Shown one piece after another: positions 47,670 to 56,756 of a DNA stretch of 64,000 nucleotides. Source of the stretch: Bacillus sp. T3 (GTDB lineage: Bacteria; Bacillota; Bacilli; Bacillales; Cytobacillaceae); the NCBI RefSeq assembly GCF_033449965.1, contig NZ_CP137761.1, positions 1,550,001-1,614,000 of the forward strand, written 5' to 3'. The notes below the pieces were generated by a model. The model ran no database searches, was not told where the DNA came from, and was given only the letters and a program-made list of their open reading frames with translations. The position numbers and the translations under genes were made by a program. Within the stretch, counting starts at the first letter, position 1. Each line of letters opens with the position of its first letter.

Positions 47670-50471
47670 ATGATCAATAAATATGTGGTGATTGACCTAG
47701 AAACCACTGGAAACACACCCAAACGTGGGGATAAAATCATACAATTTGCAGCGGTTATCATTGAAAACGGAAAAATCACAGAAACATTTTCTTCACTCGT
47801 TAACCCTCAACAAAAGATACCAGCATTCATCGAGGAATTAACAGGTCTCAACGATGAAATGGTCCGAGATGCTCCATTATTTTCAGAGATTGCAACAAAA
47901 GTTGCCAGTCTCTTGGAAGATTCCTATTTTGTTGCCCATAATGTTCTGTTCGATTTATCTTTTTTGCAGGAGGAGCTCATTCAATCAAGAATAGATGGCT
48001 TTTATGGTCCAGTTCTAGATACAGTGGAGCTAGCGCGAATTCTTTTTCCGACTGCGGATAGTTATAAATTATCAGATTTAGCCATACAAGAAGACCTAAA
48101 GCATGATAGGCCACACCAGGCTGATAGTGATGCCTATGTAACAGCAGAACTACTACTAATATTATTACAAAAACTTGAAGGACTACCACAAACAACAATT
48201 AAACAACTTTCAAAGCTTTCTGGAGGATTGAAAAGTGATATTGGGTTGTTCCTAGAAGATTTATTAAGTAGGATGGAGCAAAAGATTGAGACAGTGCCAA
48301 AGTCATTAGAGGTTTACCGAGGTTTAGCCTTGAAAAGGAATCATCACGAAGGGGACTACGATGGACAAACAGTAACTACTTATCCTGAATCCCAGCCTGA
48401 AAAAGAACAGCTGCTCAAACAAGCTTTTCCTTCATATGAAAAGCGTGATGGACAATTTATCATGATGGACATGGTAATGGAAGCGTTCAAAACGAGCCAG
48501 CATGCATTAATAGAGGCTGGAACAGGAGTAGGGAAATCATTGGCCTATTTATTACCAGGAGCCATATTTGCTAAAAAAGAAAAAAAACCTGTATTGATCA
48601 GTACATTTACCAATCAATTGCAGCAGCAGTTGATGAACAAAGATATTCCATTATTAAAAAAAATGCTGTCTTCTTCAATAAAAACTAGTCTATTAAAAGG
48701 AAGAAGTCATTATCTCAGTTTGGCTAAATTTGAACAATCCCTTCTTGAAGAGGAGGATAACTATGATACGACTTTAACCAAAATGCAAATCTTGATTTGG
48801 TTAACAGAAACGAAAACAGGAGATAGTGATGAACTGAATTTATCAAGTGGCGGTCTTATTTATTGGAATAAAATAAAAAATGAGCACAGTGAATTTTTAC
48901 AGGATAAGCATTGGCGCCAATATGATTTTTATCAAAGAGCAAAGCTTGAAGCAAATGAAGCGGAATTAATTATAACGAACCATTCCGTTGTGTTAGCGGA
49001 TATTGTATCGGATAAAAAGATTCTACCTGAGTATGAATATGCTGTCATTGACGAGGGTCATCATTTTGAAAAAGCGGCAGGAAAATTTTTTGGTACAACC
49101 ATTGATTATTTAACATGCCGATTGCTATTTGGACAAATTGGTTTATATGATCAAAAACAGCTTTTTTATAAATTTGAAAATCTGTTAAAAGTGCTGTTAG
49201 CCCAGCATCAAGAAATGCATTCATCTCGTGGGAATAAATTGCTATTAGATCTTTTTTATGTAATGGATGAATTCTTCAAGATAGTTGTTATCTTTTCTCA
49301 AAGTAAACAAAAAAGAAAACCTCAGACCTATAATCGGATATCCATTCGATTAAATCAGGATGAAATGGGAAAAGAATGGAATGCACTATTGACTGAGGCA
49401 GAACGTTTTTCTTTCTTACTCAAGGATACAATCGATTATTTCACAGCACGGCTTGAGCAAATTAAAATGTCAGAGCAAACCATTTCCAGTATTCAGCAAG
49501 GAATATTAGAGGAAGTAGTAGCGGTATGTTCCCAATTGGATGAACTACGGAAAATTATAAAAAGCGTCTTTCTGCAGCCAAGTGAAAACAATGTTAGGTG
49601 GATTGAACTGGATTTGCGCTCGATTCAAAACACAACAACTATATACGCATTTCCAGTGAATGTATCAACCTACTTGCACGATCACTTCTTTTCTCAAAAG
49701 AAAAGTATTGTCGTCACATCAGCAACCTTAACAGTAAAACAATCTTTTCAATACACGATTTCAGAATTGGGAATGGAATCAACCAAATGCATACAAAAGG
49801 TTATTCCTTCGCCGTTTGATTACGAAAAACAAGTCCAATTAATTATTCCAGAAGATTTGCCAGAAATTAATTCTGTCTCACAACAGGATTATGTCATTGC
49901 CATCTCGGAGCATATAATTTCCATTGCAGAAGCAACCAAAGGGAGAATGTTAATTCTGTTTACAGCTCACGATATGCTCAAAAAAACATATGACCTTATT
50001 CGTGAAAGTGGTTTTCTTGATGATTTTGCGATTATGGCTCAAGGAATTACCAGTGGAAGTCGGACAAGATTAACGAGGAATTTTCAACGATTTGATAAGG
50101 CAATATTGTTAGGGACTAGTAGCTTTTGGGAAGGAATTGATATTCCTGGTGAGGACCTTTCTTGCTTGATCATTGTAAGACTTCCATTTTCTTCACCAGA
50201 TGAACCTGTTACCGAAGCAAAAAGTGAAATAATCAAAAAACAAGGCGGAAATCCTTTTTCGGCTTATAGTTTACCAGAAGCCATTATTCGCTTTAAACAA
50301 GGGTTTGGAAGATTAATCAGGACAGAATCAGATCGAGGCATCGTCGTCGTTTTTGATCGTCGGATTGTAACGACACGGTATGGCAAAGCATTTCTCCAAT
50401 CGATTCCGCAGGTTATGATAAAGAAATACACTCTAGATGATATGGTTCGAGCCATTCGTGAGTGGTTGTAA
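47670..50471 (+). CDS. dinG: DinG-type helicase with N-terminal exonuclease domain
   Basis: A 933 aa two-domain protein. An N-terminal DEDD exonuclease (VVIDLETTGNTP near residue 6; HNVLFDLSFL near 90; HQADSDAYVTAELL near 150) is fused to an XPD-like helicase with Walker A EAGTGVGKSLAYL (~285), DEGHHFE (~467) and late motif QGFGRLIR (~880). The four cysteines of iron-sulfur DinG are not evident, consistent with the Gram-positive 3'-exonuclease form. ATG 47670 follows AGAGGTG. Confidence 0.93.
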   Translation: MINKYVVIDLETTGNTPKRGDKIIQFAAVIIENGKITETFSSLVNPQQKIPAFIEELTGLNDEMVRDAPLFSEIATKVASLLEDSYFVAHNVLFDLSFLQEELIQSRIDGFYGPVLDTVELARILFPTADSYKLSDLAIQEDLKHDRPHQADSDAYVTAELLLILLQKLEGLPQTTIKQLSKLSGGLKSDIGLFLEDLLSRMEQKIETVPKSLEVYRGLALKRNHHEGDYDGQTVTTYPESQPEKEQLLKQAFPSYEKRDGQFIMMDMVMEAFKTSQHALIEAGTGVGKSLAYLLPGAIFAKKEKKPVLISTFTNQLQQQLMNKDIPLLKKMLSSSIKTSLLKGRSHYLSLAKFEQSLLEEEDNYDTTLTKMQILIWLTETKTGDSDELNLSSGGLIYWNKIKNEHSEFLQDKHWRQYDFYQRAKLEANEAELIITNHSVVLADIVSDKKILPEYEYAVIDEGHHFEKAAGKFFGTTIDYLTCRLLFGQIGLYDQKQLFYKFENLLKVLLAQHQEMHSSRGNKLLLDLFYVMDEFFKIVVIFSQSKQKRKPQTYNRISIRLNQDEMGKEWNALLTEAERFSFLLKDTIDYFTARLEQIKMSEQTISSIQQGILEEVVAVCSQLDELRKIIKSVFLQPSENNVRWIELDLRSIQNTTTIYAFPVNVSTYLHDHFFSQKKSIVVTSATLTVKQSFQYTISELGMESTKCIQKVIPSPFDYEKQVQLIIPEDLPEINSVSQQDYVIAISEHIISIAEATKGRMLILFTAHDMLKKTYDLIRESGFLDDFAIMAQGITSGSRTRLTRNFQRFDKAILLGTSSFWEGIDIPGEDLSCLIIVRLPFSSPDEPVTEAKSEIIKKQGGNPFSAYSLPEAIIRFKQGFGRLIRTESDRGIVVVFDRRIVTTRYGKAFLQSIPQVMIKKYTLDDMVRAIREWL

Positions 50472-50541
50472 TATGGGGAATTTCAAGTGATAATATTCCG
50501 AGAATAACACACTATATACCTATAGCATTGGAGGAATATAG

Positions 50542-51375
50542 ATGAAATGGTTAATTGCCCCCTTATTGTTTTTTTCGAATTGGTACTACATCCCGTTAGA
50601 ATCACCATCAAATCCGGTTGAAATTAATAATATTGATTTGAACTTAAAAAATGAGGAAGTGGCATTTACCTTTTTCTCATTATCTGACGGGGAAGCTTCG
50701 TTAATTCAACAGCCTGATGGAAAAAATGTGCTCATCAATACTGGTGGTGAAAACACGAAAGAAGAATTTAAAAAACTTCTAGCACTTTATCATGTTCATC
50801 AAATTGACACCATTATCCTTACCGATACGGGTAAATGCTGTTTTGAAAATATTAGCTGGTTAATGAAGGATTTTCATGTAAAGCGTTTAATGAGTCCAAA
50901 AGACACAGAAAAGAATATAAACGAGTTTTTGTATGACGCAGAAGCCGTTGATTATCGCAGCTTAAGCAAGGGGATGAATCATGAAATTCTTCCTGGATTA
51001 GTTATGGTGGTTCTTAATGATACAAAAGGATTAGATTTATCCATTTCATTTTTAAATAGAAGAATATTATGGATGAATCATGCTAGTCCGAATATTGACT
51101 ATTCCACACCAAGAAATGAAGCAGTCGAAACGACGATTATTAAACTTCCTGACCTTGCATCAATGGAAGTCCTATCGGAGGATTTTTTTGAACAACTTGA
51201 CCCGGAATTTGCGATTCTTTTCCGCAAGAAAGAGGAGAACGTGAATGAAGATTTATTAGAGCAACTACAGCAAGCTTGGGTTCGGGTGTATTACAATAAA
51301 AACATCGGTGCAGTATCTGTTAAATTTACAGAGGATAATTATGAAATCGTGAAAATTTCAAACAAGAAAAAGTAG
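50542..51375 (+). CDS. ComEC-type metallo-beta-lactamase-like protein with degraded metal site
   Basis: A 277 aa protein with a short hydrophobic N-terminus (LIAPLLFFSNWYYI), then FFSLSDGEASLIQQPDGKNVLINTGGE. That segment closely follows the opening of the ComEC C-terminal domain (GQGDaxlIxxPxGxxxLIDtGg). The metal motif HxHxDH, expected after LTDT, is replaced by GKCCFENISW, and the later histidine appears only as MNHASPN. It may therefore be non-catalytic. The ATG follows TTGGAGG. It stands where ypmA lies in B. subtilis. Confidence 0.65.
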   Translation: MKWLIAPLLFFSNWYYIPLESPSNPVEINNIDLNLKNEEVAFTFFSLSDGEASLIQQPDGKNVLINTGGENTKEEFKKLLALYHVHQIDTIILTDTGKCCFENISWLMKDFHVKRLMSPKDTEKNINEFLYDAEAVDYRSLSKGMNHEILPGLVMVVLNDTKGLDLSISFLNRRILWMNHASPNIDYSTPRNEAVETTIIKLPDLASMEVLSEDFFEQLDPEFAILFRKKEENVNEDLLEQLQQAWVRVYYNKNIGAVSVKFTEDNYEIVKISNKKK

Positions 51376-51617
51376 CTGCGCTAGATTTGCACAGCCAAAG
51401 AAAGTGTATAGACTAGAAAAAATTTTATCGTTAAATTTTTCAAAATATAACCTTCAGTGTAAATACACTGTTATAATAAGTTAGAATCTAATGTTATAAT
51501 ACCCAACTGACACCTAAGTATAATTAACAATTATTGCTTGTCTATCGGAACAAAACCTTTAGAAAGTAAATTGAATAGATTGTGAAAATATATCGTACAT
51601 AAAGAAGTGATGGAATT

Positions 51618-52091
51618 TTGAAAAAATGGATATTTATAGGAATAGGTACCGTTTTTGTTATCATAGTTTTTTTCTCTACTGTTTATTATCAAGCAGTTAA
51701 GCCAGTATCAAAAGCTGAGGAAAAAGCCTTAGCTGCTGTAAATAAAAAAATGAAGATATCAGAACTACAGGATGTTCAACTGTACAATGGAACGGAAACC
51801 TATTATGTCGTAAGAGCTAAAAATCAAAAGAATCAGGATACCATTTCTTGGGTTTCTGAAAAAACAGGCCAGGTCGTTATAAAAAAAGTGAATGAGGGAA
51901 TTTCCCAAGAGCAAGCCGTAGATAAATTATTGCAGGAAAAAGATCCAAAGGAAATCATTTCTGTAAGATTAGGCATGATAAAAAAGCGACAATGTTGGGA
52001 AATATATTACATCTCTCGTAATAATCTGATAAATTATTATTATGTTGATTTTGAGTCAGGTGAATGGCTCCGTAAAATCGAGAACATGTAA
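51618..52091 (+). CDS. ypmB: YpmB, PepSY-domain membrane protein
   Basis: A 157 aa protein with one N-terminal membrane anchor (WIFIGIGTVFVIIVFFSTVYY) and an outside part with two PepSY-like regions (AEEKALAAVNKKMKI and ISQEQAVDKLLQEKDP). TTG start after GAAGTG. It precedes aspB, as in B. subtilis. Function unknown. Confidence 0.82.
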   Translation: MKKWIFIGIGTVFVIIVFFSTVYYQAVKPVSKAEEKALAAVNKKMKISELQDVQLYNGTETYYVVRAKNQKNQDTISWVSEKTGQVVIKKVNEGISQEQAVDKLLQEKDPKEIISVRLGMIKKRQCWEIYYISRNNLINYYYVDFESGEWLRKIENM

Positions 52092-52132
52092 AAAAAGCTG
52101 GTTAAAGCTTAGTAAAAAGGAGTGCAAGGAGA

Positions 52133-53322
52133 ATGAAGTTTGAATTAGCTGGTAGGGTCAAATCATTAACACCATCAACGACTCTTGCAATTACAGCGAA
52201 AGCAAAGGAATTAAAATCACAAGGACTTGATGTGATTGGATTAGGAGCTGGGGAACCAGATTTTAATACACCACAACATATTATTGATGCAGCAGTTGCT
52301 TCAATGAATGAAGGTCAAACAAAATATACACCTGCTGCAGGATTACCAGCATTAAAAAAGAAATCATCAAAAAGTTCCAGCAGGACCAAGGAATTGACTA
52401 TAATCCAAATGAAATTATTGTTGGCAGTGGTGCAAAACATGTGTTGTATACACTGTTTCAAGTTATTTTAAATGATGGTGATGAGGTTATCATCCCAACG
52501 CCATATTGGGTTAGCTATCCTGAACAAGTAAAGCTTGCAGGCGGTGTCCCAGTATATGTTGAAGGAACAGAAGCGAACGAATATAAAATTACACCAGAGC
52601 AATTAAAAGCTGTGATTACTGAAAAAACAAAAGCAGTGATTATCAACTCACCAAGTAATCCTACAGGGATGCTTTATAGCCAAGAAGAATTATTAGCTAT
52701 AGGTGAAGTTTGTCTGCAAAATAATATCTTGATTGTTTCCGATGAGATATATGAAAAGCTAGTTTATGGAAACAACAAGCACGTATCGATTGCCCAAATT
52801 TCACCAGAATTAAAAGAACAAACGATTATTATCAATGGAGTTTCTAAATCACATTCCATGACAGGCTGGCGAATTGGCTATGCAGCCGGTAATAAAGAAA
52901 TTATTGAAGCAATGACCAATTTAGCTAGTCATAGCACATCAAATCCTACGACAACAGCCCAGTACGGAACGATTGCTGCCTATGCTGGTTCTCAAGAAGA
53001 GGTCGAAGAGATGAGACAAGCGTTTGAATCGCGCTTAAACCAAATCTATGACAAGTTAATCCAAATTCCAGGAGTAACCTGCATTAAACCACAAGGAGCA
53101 TTTTATCTGTTCCCTAATGTTAAAAAAGCGGTTGAATTAACAGGGTATTCAAATGTAGATGAATTCTCTACTGCATTGCTTGAAGAAGCATTAGTTGCCG
53201 TTATTCCAGGATCAGGATTTGGAGCAAATGATAACATTCGCTTGTCCTATGCAACTTCTTTAGATCTTTTAGAAGCAGCTGTTGAGCGAATTCACCAATT
53301 TGTTACTAGTAAATCTAAATAG
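52133..53322 (+). CDS. aspB: Aspartate aminotransferase, frame broken by one base
   Basis: PLP-dependent transaminase (class I, subgroup Ib). The N-terminal part has [14 protein letters not shown]. The frame breaks in a six-A run (52354-52359); adding one A gives [18 protein letters not shown] and joins [10 protein letters not shown]. Later come INSPSNPTG and the PLP lysine in [19 protein letters not shown]. The repaired length is 396 aa, near B. subtilis AspB. The ATG follows AGGAG. The next gene asnS uses the same amino acid family. Confidence 0.93.
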
Positions 53323-53329
53323 ATATGAT

Positions 53330-53374
53330 TATGCAAAGGAGGGCAGAGAAATCTGTCCTCCTTTGCATATTTTC
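53330..53374 (+). terminator. Rho-independent terminator after aspB
   Basis: ATGCAAAGGAGG..AGA and TCT..CCTCCTTTGCAT form a long stem, followed by ATTTTC. The 5' arm contains an AGGAGG that is not a ribosome site for any frame. Confidence 0.8.
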
Positions 53375-53389
53375 CGTTATGGATGGATA

Positions 53390-53419
53390 TTGATTATAAA
53401 AGGCGGAAAAAGGTATAAT
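53390..53419 (+). promoter_or_regulatory. Likely sigma-A promoter of asnS
   Basis: TTGATT and TATAAT are separated by 18 bases, about 50 bases before the asnS start. No T-box leader fits in this gap. Confidence 0.55.
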
Positions 53420-53470
53420 AGAGGCTGGTACATATTTCGAGTTACGTATTGTTTTTGGAGGGACATAATA

Positions 53471-54766
53471 GTGATTAAAACAACCATATCAGAAGTCCAT
53501 AAATATGTTGATCAAGAAGTCAAAATTGGCGTTTGGTTAGCGAATAAACGTTCAAGTGGAAAAATTGCTTTTTTACAGCTACGCGACGGCACCGGGTTTA
53601 TCCAAGGGGTTGTAGTTAAAAGTGAAGTTTCTGAGGACACATTTCAGCTAGCAAAATCGTTAACGCAAGAAACGTCTATGTATGTTATTGGAAAAATAAC
53701 AAGAGATGAGCGCTCAAATCTAGGGTTTGAAATGCAGGTAAGTGGCATCGAGGTACTTCATGCAGCTGTAGATTACCCGATCACTCCAAAGGAACATGGA
53801 ACAGAATTTTTAATGGATAACCGTCATTTGTGGCTTCGTTCTCGTCGTCAGCATGCTGTCATGAAGGTTCGGAATGAAATCATTCGTGCTACCTATGAGT
53901 TTTTTAATGAGAACGGCTTTACAAAGGTTGACCCACCAATCTTGACTGGTAGTGCGCCAGAAGGGACAACGGAATTATTTGCAACGAAATATTTTGATGA
54001 AGATGCCTATCTTTCACAAAGTGGACAGCTTTATATGGAAGCAGCCGCTATGGCATTAGGGAAAGTATTCTCCTTCGGGCCGACCTTCCGTGCTGAAAAA
54101 TCAAAAACACGTCGTCACTTAATCGAATTTTGGATGATTGAACCTGAAATGGCGTTTGTAGAATTTGAAGAGAACCTTGAGGTTCAAGAACAATATGTTT
54201 CACATATCGTTCAAAGTGTATTAAAAAATTGTGTGATTGAATTGAAAACCTTAGGTCGTGATACGAGCAAGTTAGAGCAAATTAAAGCGCCGTTCCCACG
54301 AATCACATATGATGACGCGGTAAAATTCTTGCAGGAAAAAGGCTTTGATGATATTCAGTGGGGCGATGACTTCGGAGCACCTCATGAAACTGCGATTGCA
54401 GAAAGCTATGATAAACCGGTATTTATTACCCACTATCCTACAACGCTTAAGCCGTTCTATATGCAGCCGCATCCAGAGCGTGAAGATGTAGTCCTTTGTG
54501 CAGATTTAATTGCTCCTGAAGGCTATGGAGAGATTATTGGTGGTTCAGAACGGATTCATGATTTAGAATTATTGGGTAAACGAGTAGAAGAGCATGAACT
54601 TAGCCCGGAAGCATATAAATGGTATATCGAGCTTCGTCAATTTGGATCTGTACCACATTCAGGCTTTGGACTAGGATTAGAACGGACAGTAGCATGGATT
54701 AGTGGAGTAGAGCATGTGCGCGAGACAATCCCATTCCCACGTCTGTTAAATCGCTTATATCCTTAA
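53471..54766 (+). CDS. asnS: Asparaginyl-tRNA synthetase
   Basis: Class IIb synthetase of 431 aa. An N-terminal OB-fold anticodon domain ([15 protein letters not shown]) leads to the catalytic core. Motif 2 is [21 protein letters not shown] near residue 220 and motif 3 [13 protein letters not shown] near 400. GTG 53471 follows TTGGAGGG; in-frame sequence upstream belongs to the intergenic region. A terminator follows. Confidence 0.95.
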   Translation: MIKTTISEVHKYVDQEVKIGVWLANKRSSGKIAFLQLRDGTGFIQGVVVKSEVSEDTFQLAKSLTQETSMYVIGKITRDERSNLGFEMQVSGIEVLHAAVDYPITPKEHGTEFLMDNRHLWLRSRRQHAVMKVRNEIIRATYEFFNENGFTKVDPPILTGSAPEGTTELFATKYFDEDAYLSQSGQLYMEAAAMALGKVFSFGPTFRAEKSKTRRHLIEFWMIEPEMAFVEFEENLEVQEQYVSHIVQSVLKNCVIELKTLGRDTSKLEQIKAPFPRITYDDAVKFLQEKGFDDIQWGDDFGAPHETAIAESYDKPVFITHYPTTLKPFYMQPHPEREDVVLCADLIAPEGYGEIIGGSERIHDLELLGKRVEEHELSPEAYKWYIELRQFGSVPHSGFGLGLERTVAWISGVEHVRETIPFPRLLNRLYP

Positions 54767-54779
54767 TACTTTCCATGTA

Positions 54780-54820
54780 AACAGGTTGCCAAATTAATGA
54801 GGCAACCTGTTTTATTTTTT
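54780..54820 (+). terminator. Rho-independent terminator after asnS
   Basis: AACAGGTTGCC and GGCAACCTGTT form a perfect stem followed by a T-rich run. Confidence 0.9.
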
Positions 54821-54904
54821 CAAAATCTATATAAATTGGAAGTAAAGATGTGAGTCTTACTTGGAACTTGAGTTCATGCTATACTTATAAAGAGGTGTCA
54901 GCAT

Positions 54905-55606
54905 ATGATGAATTCCACCATGCTCGCATGGATTAAAAGCGGTAATATCACCATTCCAACCGCATTACTTACCCATTATAAAAAAATGGGTTTATCAGAA
55001 ATTGAAATGGTTCTGATTTTACATGTGCATTCTTTTCTTGAACAAGGAAATTATTTTCCTACACTTGCTCAATTGTCAGATCGCATGACAATGGATTGTG
55101 CTAGTACCCTGAGAAGGTTAATTCAAAGAGGGTTTATCGAAATAAAGGATAACTTTTCTGAAGAAGGAATTCGCTTTGAAATGTATTCTTTAGATCCTTT
55201 ATGGGAAAAACTAGTGAATCAATTTCTTGCACTGAACAACCTAACAGAAACAGCAGAGAACGAATCACAGGAAACAGATCTCTATACATGCTTTGAACAG
55301 GAATTCGGTCGTCCTCTCTCTCCGTTTGAGTGTGAATCACTGGGGATGTGGCTCGATGATGATCATCATGAACCCGTTATTATTAAAGCAGCTTTAAGAG
55401 AAGCCGTCATTTCGGGTAAATTAAATTTTCGTTATATTGACCGGATCTTATTCGAATGGAAGAAAAATGGCATTAAGACGATTGAACAAGCAAAAAGCTA
55501 TGGGAGAAAGTTTCGGCAGCATCAAAATGGGCAAAAATCTAGAGAGGATGCCGAATCGAAGCCAGGATCTGGAGCTGTTCCTTTTTACAATTGGCTTGAG
55601 CAATAA
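54905..55606 (+). CDS. dnaD: DnaD, DNA replication initiation/restart protein
   Basis: Loads the replicative helicase together with DnaB and DnaI in Firmicutes. The N-terminal winged helix runs to about residue 100; the DnaD/DnaB_2 domain (FEQEFGRPLSPFECESLGMW) follows near residue 130, with the YxxxIL-type segment YIDRILFEWKKNGI near 180. The ATG is preceded by AGAGGTG. Length is 233 aa. It precedes nth, as in B. subtilis. Confidence 0.94.
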   Translation: MMNSTMLAWIKSGNITIPTALLTHYKKMGLSEIEMVLILHVHSFLEQGNYFPTLAQLSDRMTMDCASTLRRLIQRGFIEIKDNFSEEGIRFEMYSLDPLWEKLVNQFLALNNLTETAENESQETDLYTCFEQEFGRPLSPFECESLGMWLDDDHHEPVIIKAALREAVISGKLNFRYIDRILFEWKKNGIKTIEQAKSYGRKFRQHQNGQKSREDAESKPGSGAVPFYNWLEQ

Positions 55607-55620
55607 GGTAAAACCGTTTG

Positions 55621-55646
55621 CGAGAGAAACCATTTCTCTCGTTTTT
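55621..55646 (+). terminator. Terminator between dnaD and nth
   Basis: CGAGAGAAA and TTTCTCTCG pair around three bases and are followed by five T residues. It may only partly stop transcription, since nth has no clear promoter of its own. Confidence 0.75.
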
Positions 55647-55672
55647 GTGTGGAAAAGGGGAGGGAGTAAAAA

Positions 55673-56329
55673 ATGTTAACGAAGCAGCAAATTCGTTTTT
55701 CTTTAGATAAAATGGGTGAAATGTTTCCAGAAGCACATTGTGAGCTTGTACATTCCAATCCATTTGAGTTAGTGATTGCGGTTGCACTTTCTGCACAGTG
55801 TACTGATGTTCTCGTTAATAAAGTTACAAAGGAATTATTTCAAAAGTATAAGACACCGGAAGACTATCTTAACGTTTCGCTTGATGAGCTTCAACAGGAT
55901 ATTCGTTCAATTGGGTTATTCCGTAATAAAGCAAAAAATATTCAAAAGCTTTGTCGGTTATTAATAGATGAATATGATGGACAAGTACCAGCAGATCGCG
56001 ACGAATTAACCAAGCTTCCAGGAGTTGGTAGAAAAACAGCTAATGTGGTGGTTTCAGTTGCATTTGGCGTTCCAGCAATAGCCGTAGATACACATGTGGA
56101 GCGTGTTAGTAAAAGGATAGGGCTTTGTCGTTGGAAGGATTCGGTTCTCGAAGTAGAGAAAACATTAATGAAGAAAGTACCGAAGGAAGAGTGGTCTGTA
56201 ACCCATCATCGCATGATTTTCTTTGGACGTTACCATTGTAAAGCCCAAAATCCACAATGTCCTGTCTGTCCACTTCTAGACGTCTGTCGTGAAGGTGCAA
56301 AAAGGATGAAGAAGGAAGCGGTAAAATGA
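55673..56329 (+). CDS. nth: Endonuclease III
   Basis: DNA glycosylase/AP lyase for oxidised pyrimidines. The helix-hairpin-helix LPGVGRKTANVV (catalytic lysine) is near residue 115 and the catalytic aspartate is in AVDTHVERVSKRIGL near 140. The [4Fe-4S] cluster cysteines CKAQNPQCPVCPLLDVC are near the C-terminus. Length is 218 aa. It overlaps ypoC by four bases (ATGA). Confidence 0.96.
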   Translation: MLTKQQIRFSLDKMGEMFPEAHCELVHSNPFELVIAVALSAQCTDVLVNKVTKELFQKYKTPEDYLNVSLDELQQDIRSIGLFRNKAKNIQKLCRLLIDEYDGQVPADRDELTKLPGVGRKTANVVVSVAFGVPAIAVDTHVERVSKRIGLCRWKDSVLEVEKTLMKKVPKEEWSVTHHRMIFFGRYHCKAQNPQCPVCPLLDVCREGAKRMKKEAVK

Positions 56330-56689
56330 AAGAAATACAAATTCCAGTGTTGTTAAAGGAATGGGAGCAAATTCAGACGGAAATTCGAGAGTTATTTCAT
56401 CAACGGCAAAATCAAGCTACTTATGAACCGATGAAACAGGGAATAAGTCTTTTGATTGAATTTATTTTTTGGACAAATGGTGAACCTGGTACAAGAGGTA
56501 AAAGCAGAATCCATAAATAAGCTAAAAATTAAGCCATTTAATTTCTTTGAACGAATTCAGTTTTTAATGAAACGACCGAACATCTATCCATCTTTCATGC
56601 AATTAATTGAACTATTTGAAGAACAAGAGAAACAATATTCAAAGGTTCAAGCCATTGATATGGCAAGAAAGAAATTGACAAACGAATAA
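56326..56689 (+). CDS. ypoC: YpoC-like protein, frame broken by one base
   Basis: Small soluble protein of unknown function that follows nth in Bacillus. The first part (MKEIQIPVLLKEWEQIQTEI) and second part (KPFNFFERIQFLMKRPNIYP) lie in different frames. Removing one G at 56488-56489 gives GEPVQEVKAESINKLKIKP and a continuous 120 aa protein. The ATGA overlap with nth marks the start. Confidence 0.78.
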
Positions 56690-56711
56690 GCTTGTGAAGA
56701 CAAAACGAAAG

Positions 56712-56750
56712 AAAAAGCCTGTAAAAGCAAAACGCTTTTACAGGCTTTTT
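56712..56750. terminator. Bidirectional terminator between ypoC and ponA
   Basis: AAAAAGCCTGTAAAAGC and GCTTTTACAGGCTTTTT form a perfect 17-bp stem with symmetrical A/T tails between converging genes. Confidence 0.95.
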
Positions 56751-56756
56751 CGTCGT

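Noticed and set aside
53375..53470. T-box leader for asnS
   Set aside because: The gap is under 100 bases and shows an ordinary promoter and ribosome site; no specifier loop or T-box sequence is present.
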